This document shows, one piece after another, positions 1-12,126 of a stretch of DNA of 64,000 bases. Origin of the DNA: Diplosphaera chodatii. Taxonomy: Eukaryota; Chlorophyta; Trebouxiophyceae; Prasiolales; Stichococcaceae. The stretch is taken from positions 1,426,001 to 1,490,000 of the forward strand of contig JAALGY010000033.1 in NCBI GenBank assembly GCA_032358165.1. The letters run 5' to 3'. The stretch's first letter is position 1. Every line of letters begins with the position of its first letter. The position numbers and the translations under genes are program-made. A model generated the notes under the pieces. That model ran no database searches, was not told the origin of the DNA, and was given only the letters and a program-made list of their open reading frames with translations.

Positions 1-2067
1 AAGTGCGCTTCTGACTGCAGTGCTGACAGCAAGTTGACGGTCGGGCACTAACGTACAGTGACCCTACTGCTGAAATTCCATGTGAACAAAAGTGCACACA
101 TTGCAAGAGTATGCCATCGTTCTGCGTCTCAGGGGCCTGCGAAAACATGGTGGCAAGATCCAGCTGAAGTCGCATGTGGAGGAGATCCTGCTAGAGCGTG
201 GCAGAGCAGTTGGAGTACGATTGAGCAACGGCAGAACTATTCGCGCTACCAAGGTCAGCAGGTTTCATGAAGCAATCTGTTGCTCCAATGGGACATCAAC
301 AATTGCGCATGCACTGCAAGACAGTACAAATACCTGTGGTTTGCATCGTTCCTGAGCAGGCGGTGGTGTCCAACGCGTCCATGTGGGACACTCTCAAGCT
401 GCTGCCGCCGCACGCGGTGCCGGACAGCTACAGGCAGCAGGTGGAGCAGACGCCCGCCAACCGCAGCTTCATGCACCTCCACCTGGGCTTTGACGGCGCA
501 GGTGTGCCTTGTGAAGGTCTCGCTGGTCACAGGAGAAGCTGACCGATCATCAAAGCTGCCATCTGCAAAATTTCGTGCTGCACAGCGCCTAGCCTCAGTG
601 GCAGTCCGAGTGCCAGCAGTCAGACCCGAACATACTCCGTGCTTCCGATGCTGCTACAGGGTTGCCGCCGGACCTGGAGCTGCACCACATCGTGGTGAAC
701 AGCTGGGAGCCGGCGGTGGACAGCGAGCAGAACGTGGTGCTGATCAGCATCCCCAGCGTGAAGGACCCCAAGCTGGCGCCGCCCGGCAAGCACACCCTGC
801 ACGCCTACCTCCCCGCCACCGAGCCCTTTGCCATCTGGGAGGGTGCGTGCCCCGCTGCCCCGCATGCTGCCCCGGCATCGTGACCATGCCTGGGCACGGT
901 CGGCATGCAGAGCACACCACCCGCTGGTCATCCTTCCTCTCCGACGTGTCTACACAACTGCTGTCGGTGCTGCTGCTTTCGTCTGCGATGCGGTGTCTGC
1001 TGTGAGTACGAGGCTGTGCGTGTCCTGCGACACAGGTCTGGAACGCGGCAGCCCAGAGTACGAGAAGCTCAAGGAGGAGCGGTCGCAGGTCATGCACTTT
1101 TCGGTTGTGCAGTTGCCGTTCAGAAGAGTCGAAACCATAGCAATTAGGATAGCCTGCTATGTCAAGAGGTGACCAGTGCCATCCGTTGCAGGTTATGTGG
1201 CGCGCAGTGGAGCGCATCATTCCGGACATCCGGGAACGCTGCGAGGTCACGCTGGTGCGTCCAAGAGGCTGTCAAACATGCAGATACTGTGCCATGCTAG
1301 TACTCCAACCTCCTGCTGCCATGGGCACCTGCTTTGTTTGCCAGAATCCAGGCCTGCGGTGCCCTTTCTCGATGAATGAAGGTGCATCTGCCCGCCTACC
1401 CGCAGAATGCCCACATGCGCACTCCTTCTCGGGTTGCAGGTCGGCACGCCGCTGACGCACCGACACTTCCTGCGACGCGCCATGGGCACCTACGGCCCGG
1501 GCATCAAGGCTGGACAGGGAACATTCCCGGGCCCCAAGACGCCCATCCCAGGTGGGCGTGCAGCCCATGACAAGCATGGCACATCACCGCCCGCCAACAT
1601 CGCGCGCAGCCCTGTGCCCTGATGTGCAGCCTGCAGCAACAAACGTGAGGACCCGTGCGTGCAGGCCTGCTGGCATGTGGAGACAGCACCTTCCCAGGTG
1701 ACAACAGAGAAACAAATGGGCCATCTTTTGTGCGATGCCTCTTGTGCGTGTGCATCGATACATCATCGTGTATAGTTGCCCGTGTGATGACAGTACCACC
1801 TGAGGACAGAGCAGCAGCGGTTGCCCAACAGCTAGTGATGCGTCGCCACAGGTATTGGATTGCCAGCCGTTGCAGCGTCGGGTGCCGTGGCAGCAAACAG
1901 CTTGGTGTCTCCCCTTGCTCATTGGAGGTACGACCTCAGCTCTGTTCAAGCCCGCTGATTCCTTCAGCTTGCTCTCAGGCTGCTGCTTGCTTGGTATATG
2001 ATTTGATCAGCCTTTGATCAGCCAGTCTTGGGTCATCTGCAGGCTCCTGGACGAACTGCAGACCTAG
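1..2067 (+). CDS. CRTISO: Carotenoid cis-trans isomerase (CRTISO/prolycopene isomerase), C-terminal part; 5' end lies outside the window
   Basis: This is the 3' half of a plastid carotenoid isomerase, an FAD-dependent, phytoene-desaturase-like enzyme that converts poly-cis lycopene to the all-trans form. Nine exons join in frame: 133-253, 360-501, 660-842, 1036-1088, 1192-1254, 1440-1551, 1665-1697, 1852-1927 and 2043-2067, giving about 268 residues. Recognisable family blocks are GLRKHGGKI, VRLSNGRTIRA, VVSNASMWD, TPLTHRHFLRR, GTYGPGIKAG, the FAD-binding CGDSTFPGIGLPAVAASG and a final LLDELQT with TAG at 2065-2067. Bases 1-132 look like intron. The amino half, with the Rossmann dinucleotide motif, must lie to the left. 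A CRTISO-like paralogue cannot be excluded, but the C-terminal block fits CRTISO well. Confidence 0.88.
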
Positions 2068-2586
2068 GTGGGCCGCCGCCCCGTCGGACATGCATGTAAC
2101 GCCTACATGTACCGGTTTTTGACCCGCCGGGACCGAGGCTTAGCTTGTAGTTATATGCCGGGTTATTCTGTTGATAAGTGCATTGAACTGCGGTATCTGC
2201 ATTGTGGTACCCGCTCTATCCATGAGCTGCTTGGAACAAGCTGCCTGCAATTGCTAGAATTTTACAACTTCAACCGTCCGACGGTCTGTCCGGGGTGTTG
2301 CAAAGGACAGCACACGGGAAGCTGTGCGGCACATGAGTGTGAGCAATCAATAGCGGTCAAGCGACTCGTAGTGCTCATCCTACCTGCGTCTCCTTGAACG
2401 TAGCCTGCAGGCGCGCCCTTCAGCAGTCTCGCATTCTGTCAGCGAGCGTTGCGAGCATTGGTTTCACTTGGGCACTTGCTGATGACCCAACAGTGCATAC
2501 CCTAGTTTCGTGACCCGCGTCACTATTGGAGAAAGGAACTCCAGTTGGCACTGTCTGCTGCTTCAGAATCCGCAAATTGCGTGCCA
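2068..2586. other. Intergenic: CRTISO 3' flank and upstream region of the calredoxin-like gene
   Basis: No convincing coding exon was found. A TGTAA pentamer, the usual green-algal poly(A) signal, lies near 2094, about 27 bases after the CRTISO stop, and could be its signal. The rest is probably the promoter and 5' UTR of the next gene on the same strand. Confidence 0.4.
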
Positions 2587-5148
2587 ATGGTGGCCCTGCA
2601 TCGTTTGCCCTGGTCGGCAGACATGGTGCCATGTCGGCACCCATTACCTCCGCGCACCTCACACACAGCGCCAGCCCGCAGCCGCAGCGTGATGCAATGC
2701 GACATCACATTCAATCGCGCCTGCGTAAGGAGACCACCACTGCTTGCGGACGGCCGCAGCTGCTTGAGACCCCAGGGCGGCCGGCATGCGGCGGGCAGGA
2801 TGCAAGCAGCGGCGGAGGCGCCAGCGGAGCTGCAGAAAGGGCAAGCTTCACACCGACTGCTGTGACAACTGCACGCCAACCAAGCTGCAAGGATCCGCTG
2901 TCCTCGTTGCACGACCTGCTCGCAAATAGGCATGCTTGCAGACAGAATGCGCTTGATGCATGGTGATTTGACAATGTTTTTGAATTTGTAGGTTGTGGGA
3001 GCCGGACCCGGAAAAGCTCCACGACGAGATGATTGCACGCTTCCGATCTGCAGACCTGGATGGCAACGGTGGGCTGTCGAGCTCATTCCGCCTGGATGCT
3101 TGCTGACCAGAGTGATCATGTGCTCACTGGGGGGTATCCCTGCACAGGTGTGATTGACCGCCATGAGCTCAGGATTCTGCTGGAGGGATTCGAGGATGGC
3201 AAGGTCGCACCTGGCGAGGTGAGGAGGTTACTGACGTGCGTGCGCTGATGGCTTTACGACCCGCATAGATGCAAACATCCGTCGGCTGTCTGCAGCATTG
3301 GCTCACTGACGAGGAGGTCAACAGCGTCATGAGCCAGTACGACCAGGACGGTGCGCCTGCCACGCACCCACCAGACGCCCCTCACATGGCACGTCTACTG
3401 CACGTGAGGCGATTTGTGAGCCGGCTTTGAAGCGTTCAGGGCGCATGCCGTCACGACAGGTGATGGCTCCATCACCAAGGAGGAGTTCGAGCTGCTGGCA
3501 AAGGATGGCGTGCTGCTCCACGGCACCCTGCAGCAGTACTCGGACGCATTCGAGGCCGTGGACAGCGACCACGACGGTGGGCTGCGCTGGGCCATCTGCT
3601 GTTGCCAGCAGCCCTGCGAGTGCGGCGCTGGGCCAACTCGGGCCAAGCTCCGCAGTCCTGATTTGATGGCCATCACTTTGAGCGGCTGCATGCGCAGCGC
3701 TCCGCAGCATGACTGCGCCTGTGCCTGGTTGGACAGGCATGGTGACTGCTGCCGAGCTGCGCAAGCTGCTGAGCGACTGCGACAGCGCGCTGGACAGCTG
3801 CACCATCGAGGACAGTTTTGAGGAATTTGACCAGGACCACACCGGCAAGATTGGCTTCTACCAGTTCCTGCGAATGTTCCGGCGGCACCTCATCGACCTG
3901 CAGGTGCGTTCTCCGGGCTGCACCTCGTTGGGTGCTGCGATGCACCTGGGCAGCCTGTGCCTGCTGCATGTCTGGCAGGGCTGCGCAAGCTGCCCGATGC
4001 ATCTGACACGGAGCAGAGACGGTTCCACCGCCATCGCGTCATGTGCTGCAGTCGGTGGTGGCGTACCTGCACAAGCCAGTACCAGCAGAGTCCGCCACGG
4101 ACTCTGCGGCATCCCCGGCGCCTGCCGCTGCTGTGGAGCCTGGCCAGGTGATCACCTGCCACGTTGCTTCAAAAGCCTACTGCACGGTGGGCAAGGTGAC
4201 ACCGCCCCTGCCCAGGTGAGGCGAAACTGAAGTTTGGTGCGCTGAAATGCACGCTGAAGCTGGGCACTGTCGAGCAGGTGAAGGAGATCGAGTCGGAGGA
4301 GGAGCTGGATGACATATTGAAGGCCGACGACCGGCCGCTGGTGCTGCTGGCGGGCTTCACCTGGTGCAGGCCCTGCAAGGTGGGCCGGTCCTGCTGTCAG
4401 CTTGTTGCCCTTGCAGGCAAAACAGTCCCTTGTTCGGTAGGAAGCATTGTGTACCCTGCGCACTGGAACATACCTCTTGTTGTGTGCAAGCCGCAGGGTC
4501 TGCAGATGCCCTTTCAGAAGCTGGCAGACAAGTACCGTGATGTCAAGTTTGTCAAGGTTGGTCCCTGCCTTGTCGCACGACACTGCAGGCAGCAGCGTGC
4601 AGCTTGCAATCCTGCACCTGCATGTGTGAGTGCTGTCATGGTAACACCATGGCATTGGTCCATGCCTCACGGCATGTGTGCAGAGACATTCCTTCTGACA
4701 CTGGACGCGTTGTATTGCTGCAGTTTTACGGCAACGCCAACGAGAACACAAAGCGCCTGTTCCGTGACCGCCTCAAGGCGCGCGCGACGCCCACGCTTGC
4801 AATGTTTGACGCCAGCGGCGAGATGCGCCACCAGCACAGCGGCGCCAACAAGTCGCGGCTGGAATTCTACCTGCGCGAGTTCATCGGCGAGACTGACAGC
4901 GAGACGATCTACCCGCCCTACCAGCTGACAGGTAGGGCCGTCAAGCCATCTGGAGTATTCATCAAGCTGGCACACATCGTGATGTATTATATGATGCCGT
5001 CTTTCTAGGGGTGCTCTTGCAAAGCCAGGGTTATGATCCAACAACCGAAGCCTGTCATTGGACGTGAGCATGTGTCAGGTATGCATGTGCAGAGAAGGAG
5101 CTTGAGGAGCGTAACGCAGCTGCAAGCGCAGCCGGTGGCGCTGCATGA
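2587..5148 (+). CDS. CRX1: Calredoxin-like protein: four EF-hands followed by a thioredoxin domain, plastid-targeted
   Basis: The order of four EF-hands then thioredoxin is the signature of calredoxin, a calcium-dependent redox sensor-responder of the Chlamydomonas chloroplast. Exons: 2587-2861, 2992-3068, 3148-3218, 3296-3350, 3460-3576, 3737-3903, 4052-4147, 4221-4379, 4497-4556, 4724-4931 and 5093-5148, about 446 residues. The Arg/Ser-rich N-terminus from the ATG at 2587 resembles a transit peptide. EF loops read DLDGNGVIDRHE, DQDGDGSITKEE, DSDHDGMVTAAE and DQDHTGKIGFYQ. The last has Gln at position 12 instead of Glu. The redox motif is WCRPC rather than WCGPC, and the cis-Pro loop reads ATPTL. 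The tail is acidic then Ala/Gly-rich. The first exon and the weak acceptor at 4219-4220 are the least certain joins. An AG-rich linker of about 30 residues separates the two halves. Confidence 0.82.
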
Positions 5149-5365
5149 CAACATAGGGTAGCACTGTTTCAGGTCGGCAGCAGAGCGGTTCTGTACATGT
5201 ACTGTGGTGCAGCTCCTGTCGTTTTCAACACCATCTTGTTGGCCATTCATGCCACACGCAATTGCTTTTCTTCTCATACACTACTACTGTATCTGTTCAG
5301 GCAAGTGTCCAGTCCCTCAAGCGACCTCAGACAAGTCATAGACTCTGCACCTCGCGCTGCCAACA

Positions 5366-5773
5366 TCACCGCATTTCTGACATCGCACCATCCTCCAGCG
5401 GCTGCATGTCGTTCGGCAGGAACGACCGTGCTGTGGTGAAGAATAGCGAAGCAGCCAGCAGAAACGACAGGAGCGTCCACATGATGAGGTTGCCAACAAA
5501 GCCCAGCGTCTTCTCGCCACCTGACTCCTCAACTGCCTGCTTGGCATCTTCAACAAGCTGTGCGCCCTGCTGCTGCGGCTCGCCCTGCTCATCCTTGCCG
5601 TTCTCAGTGGCCCTGCAGCGCCCACTTTGACGCACTGCATGTCTGCGCATCCTGGCAGGCAGAGCCGGCCTGTAGCTCGTAGCTACACGGTGAGGTCTGA
5701 CCACGGCGAACGCTGCAGACTGCTCAATGAGCGCGCCTCGCATGCATGTTCGTGAGTGCATGCACGTCACCAT
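5366..5773 (-). CDS. Small single-pass membrane protein with a plastid-type transit peptide, function unknown
   Basis: An intronless 135-codon frame with a true ATG (CAT at 5771-5773) and TGA. The first 60 or so residues are rich in Arg, Ala and Ser with few acidic residues, ending near RQSGRCRA, as in chloroplast transit peptides. A Gln/Glu-rich stretch follows, then one hydrophobic helix (GFVGNLIMWTLLSFLLAASL) and a short polar tail ending DGAMSEMR. This looks like a nuclear-encoded, single-helix thylakoid or envelope protein. I do not recognise the family. It is one of very few uninterrupted genes here, so a chance open frame is possible, but the transit-peptide-plus-helix arrangement argues for a real gene. 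Confidence 0.55.
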   Translation of the reverse strand: MVTCMHSRTCMRGALIEQSAAFAVVRPHRVATSYRPALPARMRRHAVRQSGRCRATENGKDEQGEPQQQGAQLVEDAKQAVEESGGEKTLGFVGNLIMWTLLSFLLAASLFFTTARSFLPNDMQPLEDGAMSEMR

Positions 5774-6425
5774 CGTGATTCCGCTCGTGACTGTGACTGA
5801 CTGCTGCTACAACCGCCGAATCAGATTGAGCAGCTGCGAGATCTGGCACCCGAGCTGTGAGTGCTTCTCATCAACGCTCAATCCTCTGCTGCACCTGTCC
5901 TGGAAAAAGTTGTGTCCGACGTAAGCATGACTCATCTGCACTGCAGGGCCGTCTCCTCGATCGCTCGGTACTAGCGAGGTAGTAGCGCAATGCAGCCAAC
6001 GGTGCTGGTTGACTTTCGGCAATGTAAAGAGTTGAGTTCACACCTACTGATGATGACGGCTACAGCTGCTGCACCAGTTCAAGAGGTGGCTGGGCTGCAT
6101 GCACCCTCGCTGGCATATGTTGCAGTACTTCCGGTGCTGAGGCACACGGACGGTTGCCTCCTGAGCAGTGTCTGCGCGACTTAGACAAATGACGGTGTAT
6201 GCTCAAAAGCGGCAGGCAAAGGGGTCAGACTTGCTGGCGGTTGGTGCACTAACATCCTCGGCCTGCCAATTGTTCCAGACCACTGGGTAGGGCTGCTGCT
6301 GATTTCTATTGCTCGCTATTGCTGATGCTGCCGCTGCTGCAGTCGTCGCTGCTGAAGGAGATCCCTGCTACAAGTACACACTGAGTGCCGCACAACCCAC
6401 TTGTTGCCCAGACTTGCCCGGAGTA
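5774..6425. other. Intergenic between CDKA 3' end and the small membrane protein gene
   Basis: Both neighbours are on the minus strand, so this holds the CDKA 3' UTR and the promoter of the small membrane protein. No exon or structured element was recognised. Confidence 0.35.
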
Positions 6426-8432
<2,007 letters not shown>

Positions 8433-9268
8433 GCCTGTGTGTCAATGATGTTGACGGCACAAGTGGCACCACTCACCACTGGTGCCGTCAACAGGAGGCG
8501 TCGACTGCTGACATGATCAAGAGACCTGCGATCAGCAACCATGCTTCAGCGATGGTTCTGGGGGTGTACTATCGGCCTTTGATCACAAAGGGCGTACTGA
8601 CCAGCCTTTGGATCATGGCGCTTCACCTGGATGTGGCCGCGGCACACCGGCCAAGCTTTAAACCAAGCTACATCATGTTCCGTCGGCTTTGCACGAGACA
8701 CAAGCACGAAGGGTAAGTCCGAATGATGAAGCCTCAGCGCGTGGACAACGTGCTGCGGACCGTGGCGGTCCTGTAGCGAAGACGACTGATCAGACCGATT
8801 TGAACGTCTGCGCTTCGCCTTCGCAGCCTACGCCGATTGATGTCCACGGATCAGGTGATGACAGCAAGTGATGCAAGACGTCGCTCTGGACTGATCGCGT
8901 ATGTTACTATGCTGGATTGCTGGTTGGTAACCATCTGAGCAGTTGAGCCCGCGGGACTCCACATGAACAGTCACCCTGATGACTGTGATGAGCACGCCAA
9001 GGCAATTGCGCGAGACACCGCCACAGTAGATAGTCACACATGTAACGCTGAGTTGCTGCGGCAGTGCAACAGTATTCCGTTCCGCTCCAACTACGAAGTC
9101 AGATCAATGTGCACTAGCTGCTAGCTGGCTGGCGAGGATTGGCGCAGTGCATGTCCTTGGATGCGCATGACATCAGCTGACAGATAGGCCAGTCGGTCTG
9201 TTCTTTGTTCTATTCATCTTGTGATGGAAGCGCCCCACAGCATGCACTGATGCGGCAACGGCAGCGGC
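8433..9268. promoter_or_regulatory. Shared 836-base intergenic region between divergent CDKA and CDK10-like genes
   Basis: This stretch lies between the start codons of two divergently transcribed kinases and must contain both promoters and 5' UTRs. No coding exon was recognised and no specific motif (such as an E2F site) could be assigned with confidence by eye. Confidence 0.4.
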
Positions 9269-11495
9269 ATGGACGCCGAGGCACCGCCAGCCGCAGCAGA
9301 GGACCAGCTGCCGCCGCTGCCCGTGCCACACCCGGTGCACGACTACGAGAAGATACGCAGGGTGGGGGAGGGCACGTACGGCATCGTGTACCAGGCCAGG
9401 CACCGGGCCACCGGGGAGATCGTGGCGCTGAAGAAGCTGCGCATGGACCGCGAGCGGGACGGCATGCCCGTAACGTCCGTGCGGGAGGTGAACACCAGTG
9501 TGTTTTCCGTGTGTGCACAGCGTCCAATATGGACCTGCTCGACGCGCTAAGATACCAGAAGCAATCGCAGTGGTGGATGCAAATGCGCAGGTGCGCGTGC
9601 TGCAGGGCTGCCAACATGAGAACCTGGTGCAGCTCAAGCGCGTGGTGACCGGGTCCAAACTGGACAGGTGAACCTTGCCTCTGTCTTCAGGCGTTGTTCT
9701 CTACACGTTGAGCGGGCTGCGTGGCGTTGCAGGTTGCACGGCTATCATGTTCAGGTGGATCAGGTCACAGGGCTTCTGGATGAATTGCGTTCAGTGTGTG
9801 AATGGTGCACTGGTGTGCAACTGGCGTGGCACAACAGATGATACAGCATGAGTGTGCATAAGCTAATGCTCACCATGACTATCGCATGTGTGCTCCTGGC
9901 AGCGTGTTCCTGGTGTTCGAGTACTGTGCGCACGACCTGGCGCGGCTGCTGGATGTGGCGGGGGCACGCTTCGAGGCGGGCGAGGTCAAGTGCCTGCTGC
10001 AGCAGCTGCTGCGGGGCCTCGCCTTCCTGCACTCCCGCTGGATCATCCACCGCGATCTCAAGCTCAGCAACCTGCTGCTGACTGACAGGTGCACCGCCCT
10101 TGCTCTGCGCCGCCTGCACCGCAAAATGGGCAATGCAGTGGCCGCTGCTGCAGCTGCCAGATCTGCTAAGGTGCATGTGCGAGGAGAATCGAAGTGGGCA
10201 GCTGCTGGGAGGCCTGACCAGTGCACCAGCGTCATCACCCCCTATCTCTGTGACCGTGCCTTGTGCAGGGGCGTGCTGAAGCTGTGTGACATGGGCCTGG
10301 CTCGTTTCTTCAAGCCGGAAAATGCCGCCTATACGCCTCGCGTCGTGACCCTCTGGTGGGTTGGCTGCAGACTACTCAAGGCTTGGCTGTCTTTGCTGGG
10401 TTGGTAGCCTCCTGTCGGTGCCTGATGTTCAATTCCTGCTTCAGACGTCCGTGTGTGCTGGGGGCGCTCATTGCTACTCAGAATGACGACGAGCCGGTCT
10501 GCGTTTCAACCCACCTCCTTTCGGAGCTGCTGTGGCAAACGTAGCAATCTGCCTTCATTGCACAAGGGGCACGTTGTGCTAGGCGGGTGTTCGCAGGTAC
10601 CGGGCGCCAGAGCTGCTGCTGGGGGCTGTGCGCTACACTGAGGCGGTGGACATGTGGGCTGTTGGGTGCATCATGGCAGAGCTGCTACGCGGGTCGCCGC
10701 TCTTTCCTGGAAAGACGGAAGTGGAGCTGCTGAACATGCTGTTCCAGCTGCTCGGGACGCCGTCAAGTCGCATCTGGCCGGTGCGCTTCTGCAATGTGGC
10801 ACACTGTCTGCCCATGATATGCTTGTCGTGCGGCCGGCCTGAAGGTTATCCAGATGCCATGAGCTGCTCTTGACATGCTGTTGTGCTGTCAAGCAGGGCT
10901 TCGAGCGGCTCCCCTTGACCTCTAAAATCGCGTTGCCTGACCAGCCGTACTCGTACTTGCGCAAGGTGAGATGCACGCTCAGTGTTGAAGTTTGCCTATG
11001 CTTCGCAACATCAGAAGATTAGTTCGCCACGCAAATCATGATGGTATGGATGAGCATGATGCTGCGACAGGAGTTTCTGGGGCTGTCGGCAGCGGGCGCA
11101 GACCTGCTGAACCAGCTGCTGACGTATGACCCCGAGAAGCGCATCTCGGCAAAGGCAGCGCTGCGGCACCCGTGGTTCTCTGAGGCCCCGTTCCCACGGG
11201 ACCCCAGCCAGATGCCAACGTTCCCAGACACTCTCGATGGCAGCACCAGGTAGCTGCATGCAAGGACGCTTTCATTGGTTATCGTAAAGCTGCTTCTGTC
11301 ATAGCATCCGTCGTCATCGGCGCCTGATTCCTCCCGGCTGTGCAATGGTGCGAGATGGCGTTGTGTCGTGGCTGCAGGGATGAGCAGCACGCGGGTGCGC
11401 ACGGCATGAAGCGCCGGTACGAGGGCCGCCATGCTGATGACCGCTTTGGCGAAGCCTTTGGGCCAGTCAAATCCCGGAAGAGCCGCGGGCATTGA
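9269..11495 (+). CDS. CDK10-like cyclin-dependent kinase (CDK10/CDKG family)
   Basis: Eight exons (9269-9487, 9591-9667, 9903-10088, 10269-10355, 10597-10780, 10897-10965, 11071-11249, 11378-11495) give 372 residues. After an Ala/Pro-rich leader come [23 protein letters not shown], a cyclin-binding helix PVTSVRE (PISSLRE in animal CDK10), [35 protein letters not shown] and [12 protein letters not shown]. The tail QMPTFP then [10 protein letters not shown] is like the CDK10 end. The DFG motif reads DMG. CDK10/CDKG kinases act in transcription and splicing control. The terminal intron is unusual: its donor forms AGGTAG, so a retained intron stops at 11253. CDK11 is the alternative, but the MPTFP tail favours CDK10. 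Confidence 0.9.
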
Positions 11496-12126
11496 GCACA
11501 GACAGCTGCAAATTGCTCTGGCCCTCTGCTTTACCCTCTGCAGGCCGTGAACAGCTGCGCATGAGGTGATTGCAGACACTGCCTGACTGAGCTCAGATCA
11601 TCAACTACCTCTTGTTCCCCTGTCCAGTCATGATGATGACCTGAGCTTTGCACTATCCTCCCGCAGGTGCATCGTTGGGCAGTGCGCTCTATGGTGCTAT
11701 CTGGGGCTGCAGCAACAGATGTGCATATCGCAGCTGGTGCGTGGCGCTGATGTTCTGCATGTAACATTGTGCACATGGCACACGCGTGTTGCATGGCTTT
11801 GCGCCGGGCAGATTATAGAGCTTCCAACACAATTTGAAAGAATGTCAACACATCAACAACAGGCCCTCTGAAATACCCTACTGTACAAACAAATCGGCAA
11901 TGGTGGTTGCCCAAAGACTACGAAAACACATCTGAAGAAACGATGACGCCGTCATCTGTTGGAGCATGGTTCAGCCACACCAGTGGTGGCCCATATGAGG
12001 GTGGGAGGGGCATCTGGCACTGCGACTGGTTTCACACACTGGGGCCTCACACGCCATTGCCCTGCTGCCGCTGCCGGCTGTCCCACGACAGCCCCTGTGC
12101 AGATGCCACACGGCAGTGGTGACCAC
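11496..12126. other. Intergenic between convergent CDK10-like and NAD kinase genes
   Basis: The 3' UTRs of two convergent genes lie here. A TGTAA near 11760, about 265 bases after the CDK10-like stop, is a candidate poly(A) signal for that gene. No exon was recognised. Confidence 0.4.

Noticed and set aside
2526..2991. A 29-base intron (2963-2991) joining a different N-terminal frame to the calredoxin EF-hands
   Set aside because: An ordinary 130-base intron from 2862 to 2991 keeps frame with a better transit-peptide-like first exon starting at an ATG, so the ultrashort intron is not needed.
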